A stretch of 21,909 nt of DNA from Gammaproteobacteria bacterium (GCA_030426705.1 JAUHXW010000006.1:1-21909); one strand, 5' to 3'. Counted from the stretch's first letter, positions 1 through 10,461 are shown. Numbers and translations: made by a program. The notes: a model not told the origin generated them from the sequence alone.

Positions 1-247
1 CAGCCACCAAACCTCCAATCAATGGCAAAGCATATACTAAACCAGCATAAGAACCGACAACTTCTAATCCTCCAGCATCAGAAAATAAGTGATATTTAGT
101 TAAATACAACAAAAGTAAGAATTTCATTCCATAGAATGAAAACCGTTCCCATAATTCAGTTGCAAAACATACATACAGCCCTTTTGGATGTCCCCAAAGG
201 AGATCGCCATTATCAAAGGCGTTTGCATTTGTTGTTTCAGTAGTCAT
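1..247 (-). CDS. POT family proton-coupled di/tripeptide transporter, N-terminal part (partial)
   Basis: The visible part is the first 82 codons of an inner-membrane peptide:H+ symporter; the rest lies off the left edge. Translating the minus strand from the ATG at 247 gives MTTETTNANAFDNGDLLWG, then HPKGLYVCFATELWERFSFY, which carries the family's ELWERFSFYG version of the ExxERFxYYG motif on the first membrane helix, where the glutamates and arginine couple proton movement. A second hydrophobic stretch (SYAGLVYALPLIGGLVA) matches helix 2. A GAGGAG ribosome binding site lies about 5 bases before the ATG and supports this start. The gene begins 21 bases after the stop of the upstream POT gene on the same strand, so the two are probably one operon of paralogues. 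The family call is firm; substrate range cannot be read. Confidence 0.9.
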   Translation of the reverse strand, partial: MTTETTNANAFDNGDLLWGHPKGLYVCFATELWERFSFYGMKFLLLLYLTKYHLFSDAGGLEVVGSYAGLVYALPLIGGLVA

Positions 248-268
248 AAATTCTCCTCTTTAAATTAT

Positions 269-1816
269 TTAGTGAACGCCATGCATGCGTTTTTTCAAAA
301 ATGGGGTCAACAACAACATCAATACGCCTGCCCCAATAGGAATGGCGGTAAACACCAGGAAGAAGCCGGATAAGCCTACCGCTTCGTTGATGGCATCCAT
401 GGCGCTGGCAGTAAAGCCGCCCAAGGTGTTGGCGAAGAAGCTCGACAGGAACCAAACACCAAACATCACGCCCAACAAGCGTTTTGGCGTTAATTTGCTG
501 ACATAGGATAAACCGACAGGCGACAAGCACAACTCACCTGCTGTATGGAAAAAGTAAGCGGCGATGAGCCAAAACATAGAAACAGCAGCCGTTGATGCAC
601 CTTGCGTAATGCCTGATGCGCCATAAGCCAGGAAGCCAAAACCAAGACCCAAAAGCATCAGACCCAGTGCGAATTTAACTGGTCCTGATGGATTAAATTT
701 AGTCTCCCACATTTTTGAGAACAGCGGTGCCAGGGTAATGATGAAGAATGAATTGAGGATACCAAACCAGGAAGCCGGTACTTCAATTTCTGTACTTGAT
801 GAAAATTCGGAATAAACTTTCCAAATGACGATAGCCCAGATGATGGCAAAACTCAAACCCAGGAAAGAATTGGACAATGGAATGGTTTTAAAAGTTGATT
901 TAAACAACAAGCCCAAAACCCAGGTGACAACAAGAATAGGGACGACAGTTAAGAAGAAGTTAACCCAGATATAAATAGTGGCTGAGCTTCCAGTTAGCAC
1001 TCTTTGGGTGTAATCTTTGGCAAAAATGGTCATCGAAGAACCTGCTTGCTCAAAAGCCCACCAAAAAATGATCACAAAGAAAGCAAAAACACCTACCACC
1101 AATAAACGGTCTTTTTCCTGCGAAGTCAGGTGTTGTTTTTCTGCAGCGTCGCCACCAGCGGTTTTGTTTTCTGGTTTGTCACCATTATGACCAAAAACGC
1201 TTTGTGCGAAATAAAATTGCAGCAAACCGAAGAACATAAATACACCGGCCAAACCAAAGCCATAATGCCAGCCTACGGTTTCACCGACATAGCCACAAAG
1301 CATAATACCCAAAAAGGCACCGGCATTGATACCCATGTAAAAGATGGTGTAAGCGCCGTCTTTTTTACTGTCATCTTTATACAAACCTCCCACCATGGAA
1401 GAAATATTGGGTTTGAATAAACCATTACCGGCAATCAATAAACCCAAGCCCAGGTAAAAAGTGGCATGAGAATCAAAAGCCAACGACAAATGACCCAATG
1501 TCATCAATAAAGCACCTAATACAACAGCCATTCTGAAGCCGGTAAATTTGTCGGCAATCCAGCCCCCAATTAGTGGTGTTAAATAAACCAGGCCAGTATA
1601 AAATCCGTAAAGCACGCCGGCATCTTCACGAGACCAGCCCCAGCCGCCGCCATCAATGGCAGTGACCAAAAACAGCACCAGTAAAGCACGCATGCCGTAA
1701 TAACTGAAACGTTCCCACATTTCGGTGAAAAATAAAATAAAAAGTCCTGCGGGGTGGTTCAGGACTTCGGGATTGATGTTTGAGGTTGAATTTTCTAAAT
1801 GACTGCTTGCGTTCAT
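269..1816 (-). CDS. POT family proton-coupled di/tripeptide transporter
   Basis: This 515-residue inner-membrane protein is predicted to import short peptides with protons. After a polar start, HPAGLFILFFTEMWERFSYY holds the ExxERFxYYG motif of helix 1. GLVYLTPLIGGWIAD (helix 2) and IFYMGINAGAFLG, the PTR2 FYxxINxG signature, follow, with about 12-14 hydrophobic helices in all. The open frame can be extended to 1984, but the extra 56 residues do not look like transporter sequence and a predicted promoter (1891-1896) lies inside them. The ATG at 1816 places the family's N terminus correctly, although its ribosome binding site is weak. It sits directly upstream of a second POT gene with a 21-base gap. 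Length is normal for bacterial POTs (about 450-520). The leader carries a hairpin and a tandem repeat that may govern expression. Confidence 0.93.
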   Translation of the reverse strand: MNASSHLENSTSNINPEVLNHPAGLFILFFTEMWERFSYYGMRALLVLFLVTAIDGGGWGWSREDAGVLYGFYTGLVYLTPLIGGWIADKFTGFRMAVVLGALLMTLGHLSLAFDSHATFYLGLGLLIAGNGLFKPNISSMVGGLYKDDSKKDGAYTIFYMGINAGAFLGIMLCGYVGETVGWHYGFGLAGVFMFFGLLQFYFAQSVFGHNGDKPENKTAGGDAAEKQHLTSQEKDRLLVVGVFAFFVIIFWWAFEQAGSSMTIFAKDYTQRVLTGSSATIYIWVNFFLTVVPILVVTWVLGLLFKSTFKTIPLSNSFLGLSFAIIWAIVIWKVYSEFSSSTEIEVPASWFGILNSFFIITLAPLFSKMWETKFNPSGPVKFALGLMLLGLGFGFLAYGASGITQGASTAAVSMFWLIAAYFFHTAGELCLSPVGLSYVSKLTPKRLLGVMFGVWFLSSFFANTLGGFTASAMDAINEAVGLSGFFLVFTAIPIGAGVLMLLLTPFLKKRMHGVH

Positions 1817-1844
1817 ATTTGATAGTTTATGTTGTGAATAATCT

Positions 1845-1876
1845 GTAGAAACAGGCTTGAAAAAAGGCCTGTCTAC
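1845..1876 (-). promoter_or_regulatory. Leader stem-loop before the POT transporter gene
   Basis: Read on the minus strand this is GTAGACAGGC, a ten-base CTTTTTTCAA loop, then GCCTGT-TT-CTAC. The two arms pair over ten base pairs with a two-base bulge. It ends 28 bases before the chosen ATG and would begin about 8 bases after the predicted transcription start. No U-run follows it, so it is not a standard terminator. It could protect the 5' end, bind a regulator or affect translation. The pairing is seen directly; the role is inferred. Confidence 0.5.
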
Positions 1877-1890
1877 GACCAAAGCAGTAG

Positions 1891-1896
1891 ATGATA
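1891..1896 (-). promoter_or_regulatory. Predicted extended -10 promoter element for the POT operon
   Basis: The minus strand reads TGG-TATCAT, a TGn-extended -10 with five of six consensus bases (TATAAT). No good -35 stands 16-18 bases upstream, which is usual for extended -10 promoters and for activator-dependent ones. Transcription would start near 1884, leaving a leader of about 68 bases. The call is by eye only. Confidence 0.4.
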
Positions 1897-1928
1897 CCAC
1901 AAAAAAATTAAAATCAGACCCAGAACTT

Positions 1929-1950
1929 AACGATAATGTAACGATAATGT
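1929..1950. repeat. 11-bp perfect tandem repeat, candidate activator site
   Basis: AACGATAATGT occurs twice with no gap. Eleven bases is close to one helical turn, so two protein subunits would bind the same face of the DNA. Relative to the predicted start near 1884 of the transporter transcript, the pair covers about -45 to -66, a classic activator position. It lies in the space between the divergent POT and SDR genes, so it could serve either. The repeat is seen; the binding is inferred. Confidence 0.45.
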
Positions 1951-2039
1951 GGGCAAAAATATAACGCTTAAAAGTCAATATCATTTCTTATTGGCAATCA
2001 AAACTGATAGAATTCCGTCATCTTAAAATTCTGAATGGC

Positions 2040-2723
2040 ATGGCAAAGAAAATTCAATTGGCTGGAAAAACCATATTTTTAACCGGCGCTTGTGGCGGTC
2101 TGGGATCAGCCATTGCATTGAGATTGTCACAACACAAAGCCAATGTGGTGGTCAGTGATAAAAACCCGCGCGCGTTGGATAAATTGTGCGATGAGCTGAT
2201 TAAAAGGGACTTGCCTGAGCCGATGATTTATCCGATGAATCTGGTTGGTGCCACTCCTAACGACTACAAACAATTGGCCAGACAATTGGAAAAACATTTT
2301 GGTCAACTGGATGGTTTAATCCATACAGCGGCTGAGTTTGGTAGCTTAACTCCATTTTTGTTGTATGAAGCATCGCGTTGGTTGAAAGAAATGCAGGTCA
2401 ATGTCAATTCGCCGATTTTTCTGACCCAGGCTTTGTTGCCGTTGATTCTCAAAAGCAGGGGTACCATTCTGTTCACTTCGGATAATCAACAAACCATATC
2501 AAAAGCCTATTGGGGGCAGTATGGTGTTGGTAAGGCCGCTATAGAACAATTTTCAAAAATACTGGCACAAGAATGTGACAACCAGAACGTTAAAGTTGAA
2601 ACCATCACACCGCCCCCCATGCACACCCAGCTTCGGGCCAAAGCCTGGCCAGCAGAAAATCCTGATCAATTAGCCAAGCCATTGGAAGTAGCCAATTTGT
2701 ATTTGCAGGCACTCAACAAATAA
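2040..2723 (+). CDS. yciK: YciK-like short-chain dehydrogenase/reductase
   Basis: This 227-residue cytoplasmic oxidoreductase has the Rossmann fold of the classical SDR family. The dinucleotide-binding motif TGACGGLG is at residues 15-22. The catalytic set is the family's: N121 or N123 in QVNVNSP, S147 in FTSDNQ, and Y161/K165 in YGVGK. HTAAEFG (95-101) stands where most SDRs have NNAG, and with YPMNLVGAT (64-72) it resembles the gammaproteobacterial YciK subgroup, whose physiological substrate is not well defined. The ATG at 2040 is the only in-frame start near the Rossmann strand; no strong ribosome binding site precedes it. It stands alone, divergent from the POT operon and convergent with the beta-helix gene. 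The SDR call is firm, the YciK assignment likely. Confidence 0.85.
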   Translation: MAKKIQLAGKTIFLTGACGGLGSAIALRLSQHKANVVVSDKNPRALDKLCDELIKRDLPEPMIYPMNLVGATPNDYKQLARQLEKHFGQLDGLIHTAAEFGSLTPFLLYEASRWLKEMQVNVNSPIFLTQALLPLILKSRGTILFTSDNQQTISKAYWGQYGVGKAAIEQFSKILAQECDNQNVKVETITPPPMHTQLRAKAWPAENPDQLAKPLEVANLYLQALNK

Positions 2724-2731
2724 TTAACCAC

Positions 2732-2760
2732 AAAAAAAACCCTGCTGAAGCAGGGTTTTT
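2732..2760. terminator. Bidirectional rho-independent terminator
   Basis: CCCTGC-TGAA-GCAGGG (2740-2755) forms a six-pair GC-rich stem with a tetraloop. It is preceded by eight A's and followed by five T's, so it has a U-run in both directions. It lies between two convergent genes and can end both the SDR transcript and the beta-helix transcript. Confidence 0.92.
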
Positions 2761-2778
2761 ATCACCTTTATGGAAAGT

Positions 2779-4713
2779 TTATAATGGAGTGAATAAATCT
2801 TCAAAGCCATTATAAAAAATCAAATCAGTGGTTTCATCAAAACCTAAGTCGTAAGGGCCTGCATTGTTGCCAATGTTACTCCAGTCCCAAGGTCTGGGTT
2901 GATTGTCGATATCCTTGACTGTGGGTACAGTTGTGAAATCATCACAATAATCAACAGCAGGAGATATGGCTTCATTGAGGTGATAATCACCATTATTTCT
3001 GTCCACAAACTCAGGATCGTCAGCGGCCAAAAGTACACCACCTGATAATGATCCGATTTCATGTGCCATCACACAATCAAAGATTTCTGTAACAGGTGTG
3101 CCACTTGCATACACATCAGGACCAGCCATTTGATGAACAATAGAGGAGCCAACCCTCATTGTAGAACTTTCATTGACCAAGACTGTGCTATTTACATCAT
3201 TATCAGCCAGGGTGCTGAAAGCTATTTCAACCACTGCACCACCCCAGGCCCTGATCAACCAGTTGTCATTGTAATCTCCTGAGCCGCCATCACCATTGTT
3301 GGCCATCAAAGAACTTTCCATGATTAAAGTAGAATCAGCTCCATTGACATAAGCACCTGTACCAACATCTGTTCTGTTACCAGTTATGTGTGTACGATTA
3401 ACGGTAGCAACACCACCCGTTCGGATATCAAATGCACCACCGGTGTTGTCAGCAGTATTGGCATCTATTTGATTACATGAACCTTCTGACCAACAAGGTA
3501 ATTCGGTGGCAAAGAAAAAGTTTTCATATACAGCATTGACGTCTGCAGTGGCTGTGTCACGTAATGCAATCGCGCCGCCTTGATGGGCGTTGTTAGCGTA
3601 AGTCCAACTATTGGATAAATACAAGGCACTGTCAGCACCAGAAGCATAAAGTGCCCCACCTGCACCGTCAGAATTGCCGTCATTGTCTGCCTGGTTGCCT
3701 AATAGCGTCACTGGGTTGTCATTATCACCATAACAACCAATGAAACAGAACTGGTAACCGTACAATCCTGCTCTGCCACCATTGGTAACTGCCACAGCAC
3801 CACCATTTTGAGCGGCAAAATTTACTATAAAGCCCCTGATATCAAATGGTAAACTTAATGTAGGCGTGCTGGTTCCGACATAATGCGATAAACTACAGCC
3901 AGAGTCTATCAGTGCACCACCCCCATTTCCATCATCAACATCGGTGGCAGTATTGGCATAGATGCCAAACCGGTCGGTAAGCGGGTTGTTGTAATCGATG
4001 ACTATAGAAGCCTCAGTTCCGGTACAAAAGATCCCTCCTCCTTGATCAGCAGTGTTGCCAATCACCATGAGGTTACGTGCATAAACATCTGTATTGCCGC
4101 CTACAATGGCCAATCCTCCACCGAGCAATCCTTCATTGCCTTGAATCCAGACATGGGTTAAATTCAACTGTAAATCGTCAGCAAATGTGCTGATACCGCC
4201 TGCGGTCAGTAAGAAGTTATCAACGCCACCAGTAAAGTGCATGTTGGTGATGTTAACTGTGTTTCTGGTGGCATCATTACCGATGATGGCGAGAGCGGGA
4301 TTACTGGTTGGTTGTACTGGTTCAACTATGGTGTCTACCGCCTGATCATTCAATGTGACAATGTCATTTATGGCATCAGCACAAGATGCGTATCCGCCTT
4401 TGATGGTTATGTCCCTGTTTGTTAAAGTTAGGTTTTCAGGATAGGTTCCACTGACAATTCTTATTTCTTCGTAGTTATTCGCGTCATCAATGGCGTCTTG
4501 GATGACCGTTCCACCAATCCTGAAATCGCAATCGTTCACATCAGGACCACTGTTTGCAACAGTCGCGAAATTTACAACGCCTTTGTTGGCATTTTGACTG
4601 GCCAATTGTTGTTGTAAATCTGCTTGAGCGGCTTGTTGTGCAATATCTATTTTGTTTGCAGAAATTGTAAATGACGCACATAAAAGTGTGGTCGTTATTA
4701 GTTTAATCTTCAT
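2779..4713 (-). CDS. Secreted parallel beta-helix protein with choice-of-anchor Q-like end and GFE tail
   Basis: This is a 644-residue exported protein of unknown role. A signal peptide (MKIKLITTTLLCASFTISA) is followed by a glutamine/alanine-rich stretch and then a long right-handed parallel beta-helix. Its coils repeat an N-T-A-x(n)-G-G-[AGI] pattern (for example NTADQGGGIF, NTADNTGGAFDI), the GG[AI] pattern also seen in polymorphic outer-membrane proteins. Many cysteines suggest disulfides. Near the end SPAVDYCDD, then DNQPRPWD and YDLGFDE, match the choice-of-anchor Q signature (SPAxD ... xxRP ... DxGxxE). Immediately after comes TTDLIFYNGFEDLFTPL, in the place where such proteins carry an anchoring or sorting signal. 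The ATG at 4713 is chosen over 4737 because GAGGTGA lies 4 bases before it and the signal peptide starts there. Adhesion, glycan binding or surface display are all possible. Confidence 0.85.
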   Translation of the reverse strand: MKIKLITTTLLCASFTISANKIDIAQQAAQADLQQQLASQNANKGVVNFATVANSGPDVNDCDFRIGGTVIQDAIDDANNYEEIRIVSGTYPENLTLTNRDITIKGGYASCADAINDIVTLNDQAVDTIVEPVQPTSNPALAIIGNDATRNTVNITNMHFTGGVDNFLLTAGGISTFADDLQLNLTHVWIQGNEGLLGGGLAIVGGNTDVYARNLMVIGNTADQGGGIFCTGTEASIVIDYNNPLTDRFGIYANTATDVDDGNGGGALIDSGCSLSHYVGTSTPTLSLPFDIRGFIVNFAAQNGGAVAVTNGGRAGLYGYQFCFIGCYGDNDNPVTLLGNQADNDGNSDGAGGALYASGADSALYLSNSWTYANNAHQGGAIALRDTATADVNAVYENFFFATELPCWSEGSCNQIDANTADNTGGAFDIRTGGVATVNRTHITGNRTDVGTGAYVNGADSTLIMESSLMANNGDGGSGDYNDNWLIRAWGGAVVEIAFSTLADNDVNSTVLVNESSTMRVGSSIVHQMAGPDVYASGTPVTEIFDCVMAHEIGSLSGGVLLAADDPEFVDRNNGDYHLNEAISPAVDYCDDFTTVPTVKDIDNQPRPWDWSNIGNNAGPYDLGFDETTDLIFYNGFEDLFTPL

Positions 4714-4717
4714 AAGT

Positions 4718-4724
4718 TCACCTC
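4718..4724 (-). promoter_or_regulatory. Ribosome binding site that decides the beta-helix start
   Basis: The minus strand reads GAGGTGA-ACTT-ATG. This strong Shine-Dalgarno sequence places the start at 4713 rather than at the ATG eight codons upstream. Confidence 0.8.
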
Positions 4725-4740
4725 GTTTATTTTGCATAGA

Positions 4741-4769
4741 AACCTGTTTTTATTATTCCATTACAGGTT
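4741..4769 (-). promoter_or_regulatory. Inverted repeat in the leader of the beta-helix gene
   Basis: AACCTGT and ACAGGTT are perfect 7-base arms separated by 15 AT-rich bases, ending 27 bases before the start codon. It could be an operator or a weak leader hairpin. The rest of the 4738-5023 spacer is AT-rich near this gene and more mixed from about 4880 on. It contains the small palindrome CTGCTCAGCAG (4919-4929) but no recognisable RNA gene. Confidence 0.35.
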
Positions 4770-4962
4770 GAGTCTACATTTTACCTTCTTAAAAAATAAG
4801 TTTTCATTTATTTTCTGTGAATTATTTCTCATAATTTGAATAAAAAGGCTTTTTTTTGTTGTTAGGGTGTGTAATTTTCATGGCTGAAGGTCTTTATGGA
4901 GCGAATCGACCCACTAACCTGCTCAGCAGCTCTCACATAAATACAGCAGTTGGTACTTACTC

Positions 4963-4991
4963 TTGCAGTCTGTTCTTGCTTTTTGTAAGAT
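4963..4991 (+). promoter_or_regulatory. Possible sigma70 promoter for zipA-ligA
   Basis: TTGCAG (4963-4968) and TAAGAT (4986-4991) are separated by exactly 17 bases, which would start transcription near 4998, about 25 bases before the zipA GTG. The -35 is a weak match and the -10 moderate, so this is a tentative call made by eye. Confidence 0.35.
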
Positions 4992-5023
4992 TCACTTAAG
5001 TCTTTTTAGGTGTCTTAAATCCT

Positions 5024-7638
<2,615 letters not shown>

Positions 7639-7669
7639 GGTCTCTATAAAAATTAACCTGTTTGTTCTT

Positions 7670-8038
7670 TCATTCAAACCCACCTGCATAAATGGTATCT
7701 ACATAAACTCCATTGCTACAAACCAAATTGCTGGTTTCACTTGTGAAAAAGAGTGTGTCACTGGAAGTTTTGTAGACAAATTGAGACAAACCTATAAACT
7801 CGCTGTTGTTGTAAAGTGCGTATATGGTGGTATCTAGAGGAGGGTCGCCATTGGGCTGTTGGCAGTTTTGCATGTTGCTGTCTATGGTGATGACGTTATT
7901 TTCTGTGTCGATGGCGACATCGCCATACAACTCATAGGCATAGCCATCCAGCACCGGGGTTATATCAGCCGTTGTTTGCAAGGCAGTGAATGTCGTCAAA
8001 GCCAGCGCAAACATTTTGGCCTGGTTGGTTATTTTCAT
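7670..8038 (-). CDS. Small secreted protein of unknown function ending in GFE
   Basis: This 122-residue protein is predicted to be exported. A signal peptide (about residues 1-23, KMFALALTTFTALQTTA) precedes a compact, mostly beta-like mature part of about 99 residues with two cysteines (C59, C107) that could form one disulfide. I do not recognise the domain. The C terminus is VDTIYAGGFE, which lines up with the DLIFYNGFE tail of the beta-helix protein at 2779-4713. The frame can be extended to 8077, but the ATG at 8038 begins the signal peptide and has GAGA a few bases before it. It converges on ligA across a 31-base gap with no clear terminator. The gene call rests on the signal peptide, the complete frame and the shared tail. 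Confidence 0.72.
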   Translation of the reverse strand: MKITNQAKMFALALTTFTALQTTADITPVLDGYAYELYGDVAIDTENNVITIDSNMQNCQQPNGDPPLDTTIYALYNNSEFIGLSQFVYKTSSDTLFFTSETSNLVCSNGVYVDTIYAGGFE

Positions 8039-8067
8039 GGTTCTCATTTCGTGATTGACAAGTTTCA

Positions 8068-8073
8068 ATCTTA
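8068..8073 (-). promoter_or_regulatory. Possible extended -10 for the small secreted protein
   Basis: The minus strand reads TGA-TAAGAT, a TGn-extended -10 about 30 bases before the ATG at 8038. There is no convincing -35. This suggests the gene has its own promoter in the roughly 150-base gap after the patatin gene. Confidence 0.3.
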
Positions 8074-8186
8074 TCAATGCATATGTTTAATTTTAGGAAA
8101 CCTTTGATTAAGAAAATGTGAGTGCTGTTAAGGATATCAGTTAATGATTTTGCCAATACTGGAGGGTTAATTTAGGATGTGGATTT

Positions 8187-10349
8187 TTAAAAACCAGTAC
8201 CCAAACGCAAATAGAATCTGGCTTCACCATCATGGCTGTAGCCTGTACCGAGAAACATCACCGTATCTTGCACATCGAAAGAAATGCCTGCCGAGAAACC
8301 GTAAATCATTTCTTCTATGGTGATGTCACGTTGCCAAACATTACCCCAGTGGGTTTTGAATGTTAAGTCAGGAATACCGATGATGGGCAAATCCAGAGGT
8401 GTTAATGGCGTGAACCAGCCCAATTCCAGTAAAAAAGCATTCAAACCCAATAATGAGTGGGTCGGGTAGCCAGCAAAATCATCTACACCCCCGTAGGCTT
8501 TGAAATATTCATTGCTGTTTACCAGGTCAGTGAAATCAAATTTGATTCGCAAGTGAGCTGCTGATTTTTCAAAAAAAGGAAAGCGACGCAGGCCATCAAA
8601 ACTGATGTACTGTACCCGGTCAAAAATACCTAATTCGGTTTTGATGTCATAGCCATACCGGGGTGCAATGGCTTTTTCCAGTGTGTCATAGCCATAGTTG
8701 ACCTGTAAACCTATGGTTCTGTTGACAGCGGTATCAAAGTCGATGTCATTGATTACAGGTACAACACTTTCATCTTTGTACCAAAGACCCGCTCTTAGCT
8801 CACTGTTGATATTGGGGTTGTAACCCAGGTTGATGCCAAAGCCAAACTTTTTGTGATCGTATTCGCCGATGGCATCTATCCCTTGGTAAAACCTTCTCGT
8901 GTCCTTGATGGTGTCGATGTTGGCGGTGGCAAAATACCTGTTCTCAAAATCCAGTGGTTGGTAAAGTTCAGATTGCCATGACAGTACCGACCCAACGCTT
9001 AAATCATTGACCCAGTGGCCACCTTTGCTATTGATGTTATAGCGATGATGTCTGACCAACAGGGAAATACGCGTATTGGAATCAAAATCGTCAGCCACTT
9101 TAAGGCCAAATTTGAGGTAGTCAGGCCCCCACTGTTTTTCCTTCACTTTAAAGGCAATGCCTTTTTGGCCATCTTGAGAGTCAATGTGATAAGTAATGAC
9201 CTGTATGTCCTCTTCTGTGGATACAATTTGGTCAACAAACTCCTGAACCAAGTTTGCGTTAAACTCCTGACCTATCAGTTTCTCGGCTCGCGAGTTTAGC
9301 CTTTCTGTGGCAGTTCTTTTGTTACCGGAGAAACTGATGAATCGAATTCGACTTGGGATGTCTCGGGGAAGGAAGTTACGACTCTCCAAATGTGTGATGT
9401 ATTCGTTTTCCTTGATACTGAGTGGCATCAATGCTTTTGAGCTGCTGTAGGTGGTCAGGTAGCCGTCATTAATCATTTCTGCAACTTTATCAAACATCGA
9501 TGAATCGATGCCTTCCAGTTTGGGTTGAATCAGAATGTCTGCCATTTTGACTGATTCTTTGGTATTTTGAACCAATGCCACATCTACACTTTGATAGGTC
9601 AAAGCCAGTACAGATGAATTTTCGTCAACAGTTGCCAATGGTGATGAGATATTGACTGCAATGACAATATCTGCGCCCATGGCTTTGACCACATTAACAG
9701 GCAAGTTGTTAAGGATGCCGCCATCCACCAGCATTCTGTCTTGGTGTTTCACTGGGCCAAAAACCAGTGGCACTGCCATGGAAGCACGCATGGCCATGGC
9801 TAAATCACCATGGTCGATGATATAAGGTTCGCCAGCATTCAAATCAGTGGTTACAGCTCGAAAAGGAATGGGGAATTGGTCAAAGTCTTTTTCATTAAAC
9901 GAGCCCACCAGTCTTTGCAGTTCCAGCATCACTTTATGGTCACCCACCAAACCAGTGCCAGATTTCGCACCTTCTTTGGAAATGCCAATTTCTATGTCGG
10001 CGAAATAGTCTTTCTCTTCCTGTTTTTGGCGGTAATTCTTTAGCTGTCTTTTGTTGGATGGGTTCAATGCATTGTCCCAATCTACCGACTTAATTGCCCA
10101 TTCCAGGTCCTCAGGACTCATGCCTGTTGCGTAAAGGCCGCCAACAATACTGCCCATCGACGTGCCAGCTATGTAGTCAATAGGGATGCGTTTTTCCTCC
10201 AGAGCTTTGAGTACGCCAACATGCGCCATGCCGCGCGCACCACCACCGGACAAAGCCAGTCCAATTTTGGGTCTGTCTTTGGCATAAGCCAATGGTGTCG
10301 CTGTCAAAATAAGACAAAATACCAGGCATTTTATGATGTGGCGTTTCAT
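8187..10349 (-). CDS. Patatin-like phospholipase with POTRA and outer-membrane barrel (PlpD type, type Vd autotransporter)
   Basis: The 720-residue protein has a lipase fused to its own outer-membrane barrel, as in Pseudomonas PlpD. A signal peptide (residues 1-23, ending PLAYA) is followed by a patatin domain (about 25-310). This has the oxyanion loop SGGGARG (34-40), nucleophile Ser64 in GTSMG and catalytic Asp209 in DGG, so the Ser-Asp dyad is intact. A POTRA-like region (about 335-415) precedes a 16-strand-type barrel (about 420-720) rich in alternating aromatic strands and ending in FYLRLGTGF with a C-terminal Phe, the outer-membrane protein signature. GGGAAC lies just before the ATG. 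The degS-like gene is upstream on the same strand with a 112-base gap holding a perfect inverted repeat. Phospholipase A activity is expected from the family; whether the enzyme part is released is not visible. Confidence 0.93.
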   Translation of the reverse strand: MKRHIIKCLVFCLILTATPLAYAKDRPKIGLALSGGGARGMAHVGVLKALEEKRIPIDYIAGTSMGSIVGGLYATGMSPEDLEWAIKSVDWDNALNPSNKRQLKNYRQKQEEKDYFADIEIGISKEGAKSGTGLVGDHKVMLELQRLVGSFNEKDFDQFPIPFRAVTTDLNAGEPYIIDHGDLAMAMRASMAVPLVFGPVKHQDRMLVDGGILNNLPVNVVKAMGADIVIAVNISSPLATVDENSSVLALTYQSVDVALVQNTKESVKMADILIQPKLEGIDSSMFDKVAEMINDGYLTTYSSSKALMPLSIKENEYITHLESRNFLPRDIPSRIRFISFSGNKRTATERLNSRAEKLIGQEFNANLVQEFVDQIVSTEEDIQVITYHIDSQDGQKGIAFKVKEKQWGPDYLKFGLKVADDFDSNTRISLLVRHHRYNINSKGGHWVNDLSVGSVLSWQSELYQPLDFENRYFATANIDTIKDTRRFYQGIDAIGEYDHKKFGFGINLGYNPNINSELRAGLWYKDESVVPVINDIDFDTAVNRTIGLQVNYGYDTLEKAIAPRYGYDIKTELGIFDRVQYISFDGLRRFPFFEKSAAHLRIKFDFTDLVNSNEYFKAYGGVDDFAGYPTHSLLGLNAFLLELGWFTPLTPLDLPIIGIPDLTFKTHWGNVWQRDITIEEMIYGFSAGISFDVQDTVMFLGTGYSHDGEARFYLRLGTGF

Positions 10350-10381
10350 GTTCCCAAATTGGTTTGCTCAATACTCACACA

Positions 10382-10404
10382 GCAAAATTTTAATCAAATT
10401 TTGC
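10382..10404. repeat. Perfect 9-bp inverted repeat before the patatin gene
   Basis: GCAAAATTT-TAATC-AAATTTTGC is a perfect dyad with a 5-base centre, 32 bases upstream of the patatin start, in the 112-base gap after the degS-like gene. The spacing suits a dimeric repressor operator. It is too AT-rich to be a good terminator and no U-run follows. The symmetry is seen; the role is inferred. Confidence 0.45.
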
Positions 10405-10461
10405 ACATAAAACCACCGACTATTTGATGAAATGTGAACTAATTCCGCTATAGGGCTTACC

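Noticed and set aside
1817..1984. 56-residue N-terminal extension of the POT transporter
   Set aside because: The extension does not resemble POT N termini, and it covers the predicted promoter, leader stem-loop and tandem repeat. The ATG at 1816 gives the normal family N terminus.
4880..4985. Possible tRNA-like or SRP RNA-like sequence before zipA (GGGTCGATTCGCTCC on the minus strand, CTGCTCAGCAG palindrome)
   Set aside because: No acceptor stem, anticodon arm or CCA context could be assembled, and the conserved SRP RNA loop is absent.
7639..7669. Terminator between convergent ligA and the small secreted protein
   Set aside because: The 31-base gap holds no stem-loop with a T-run; the two transcripts may overlap.
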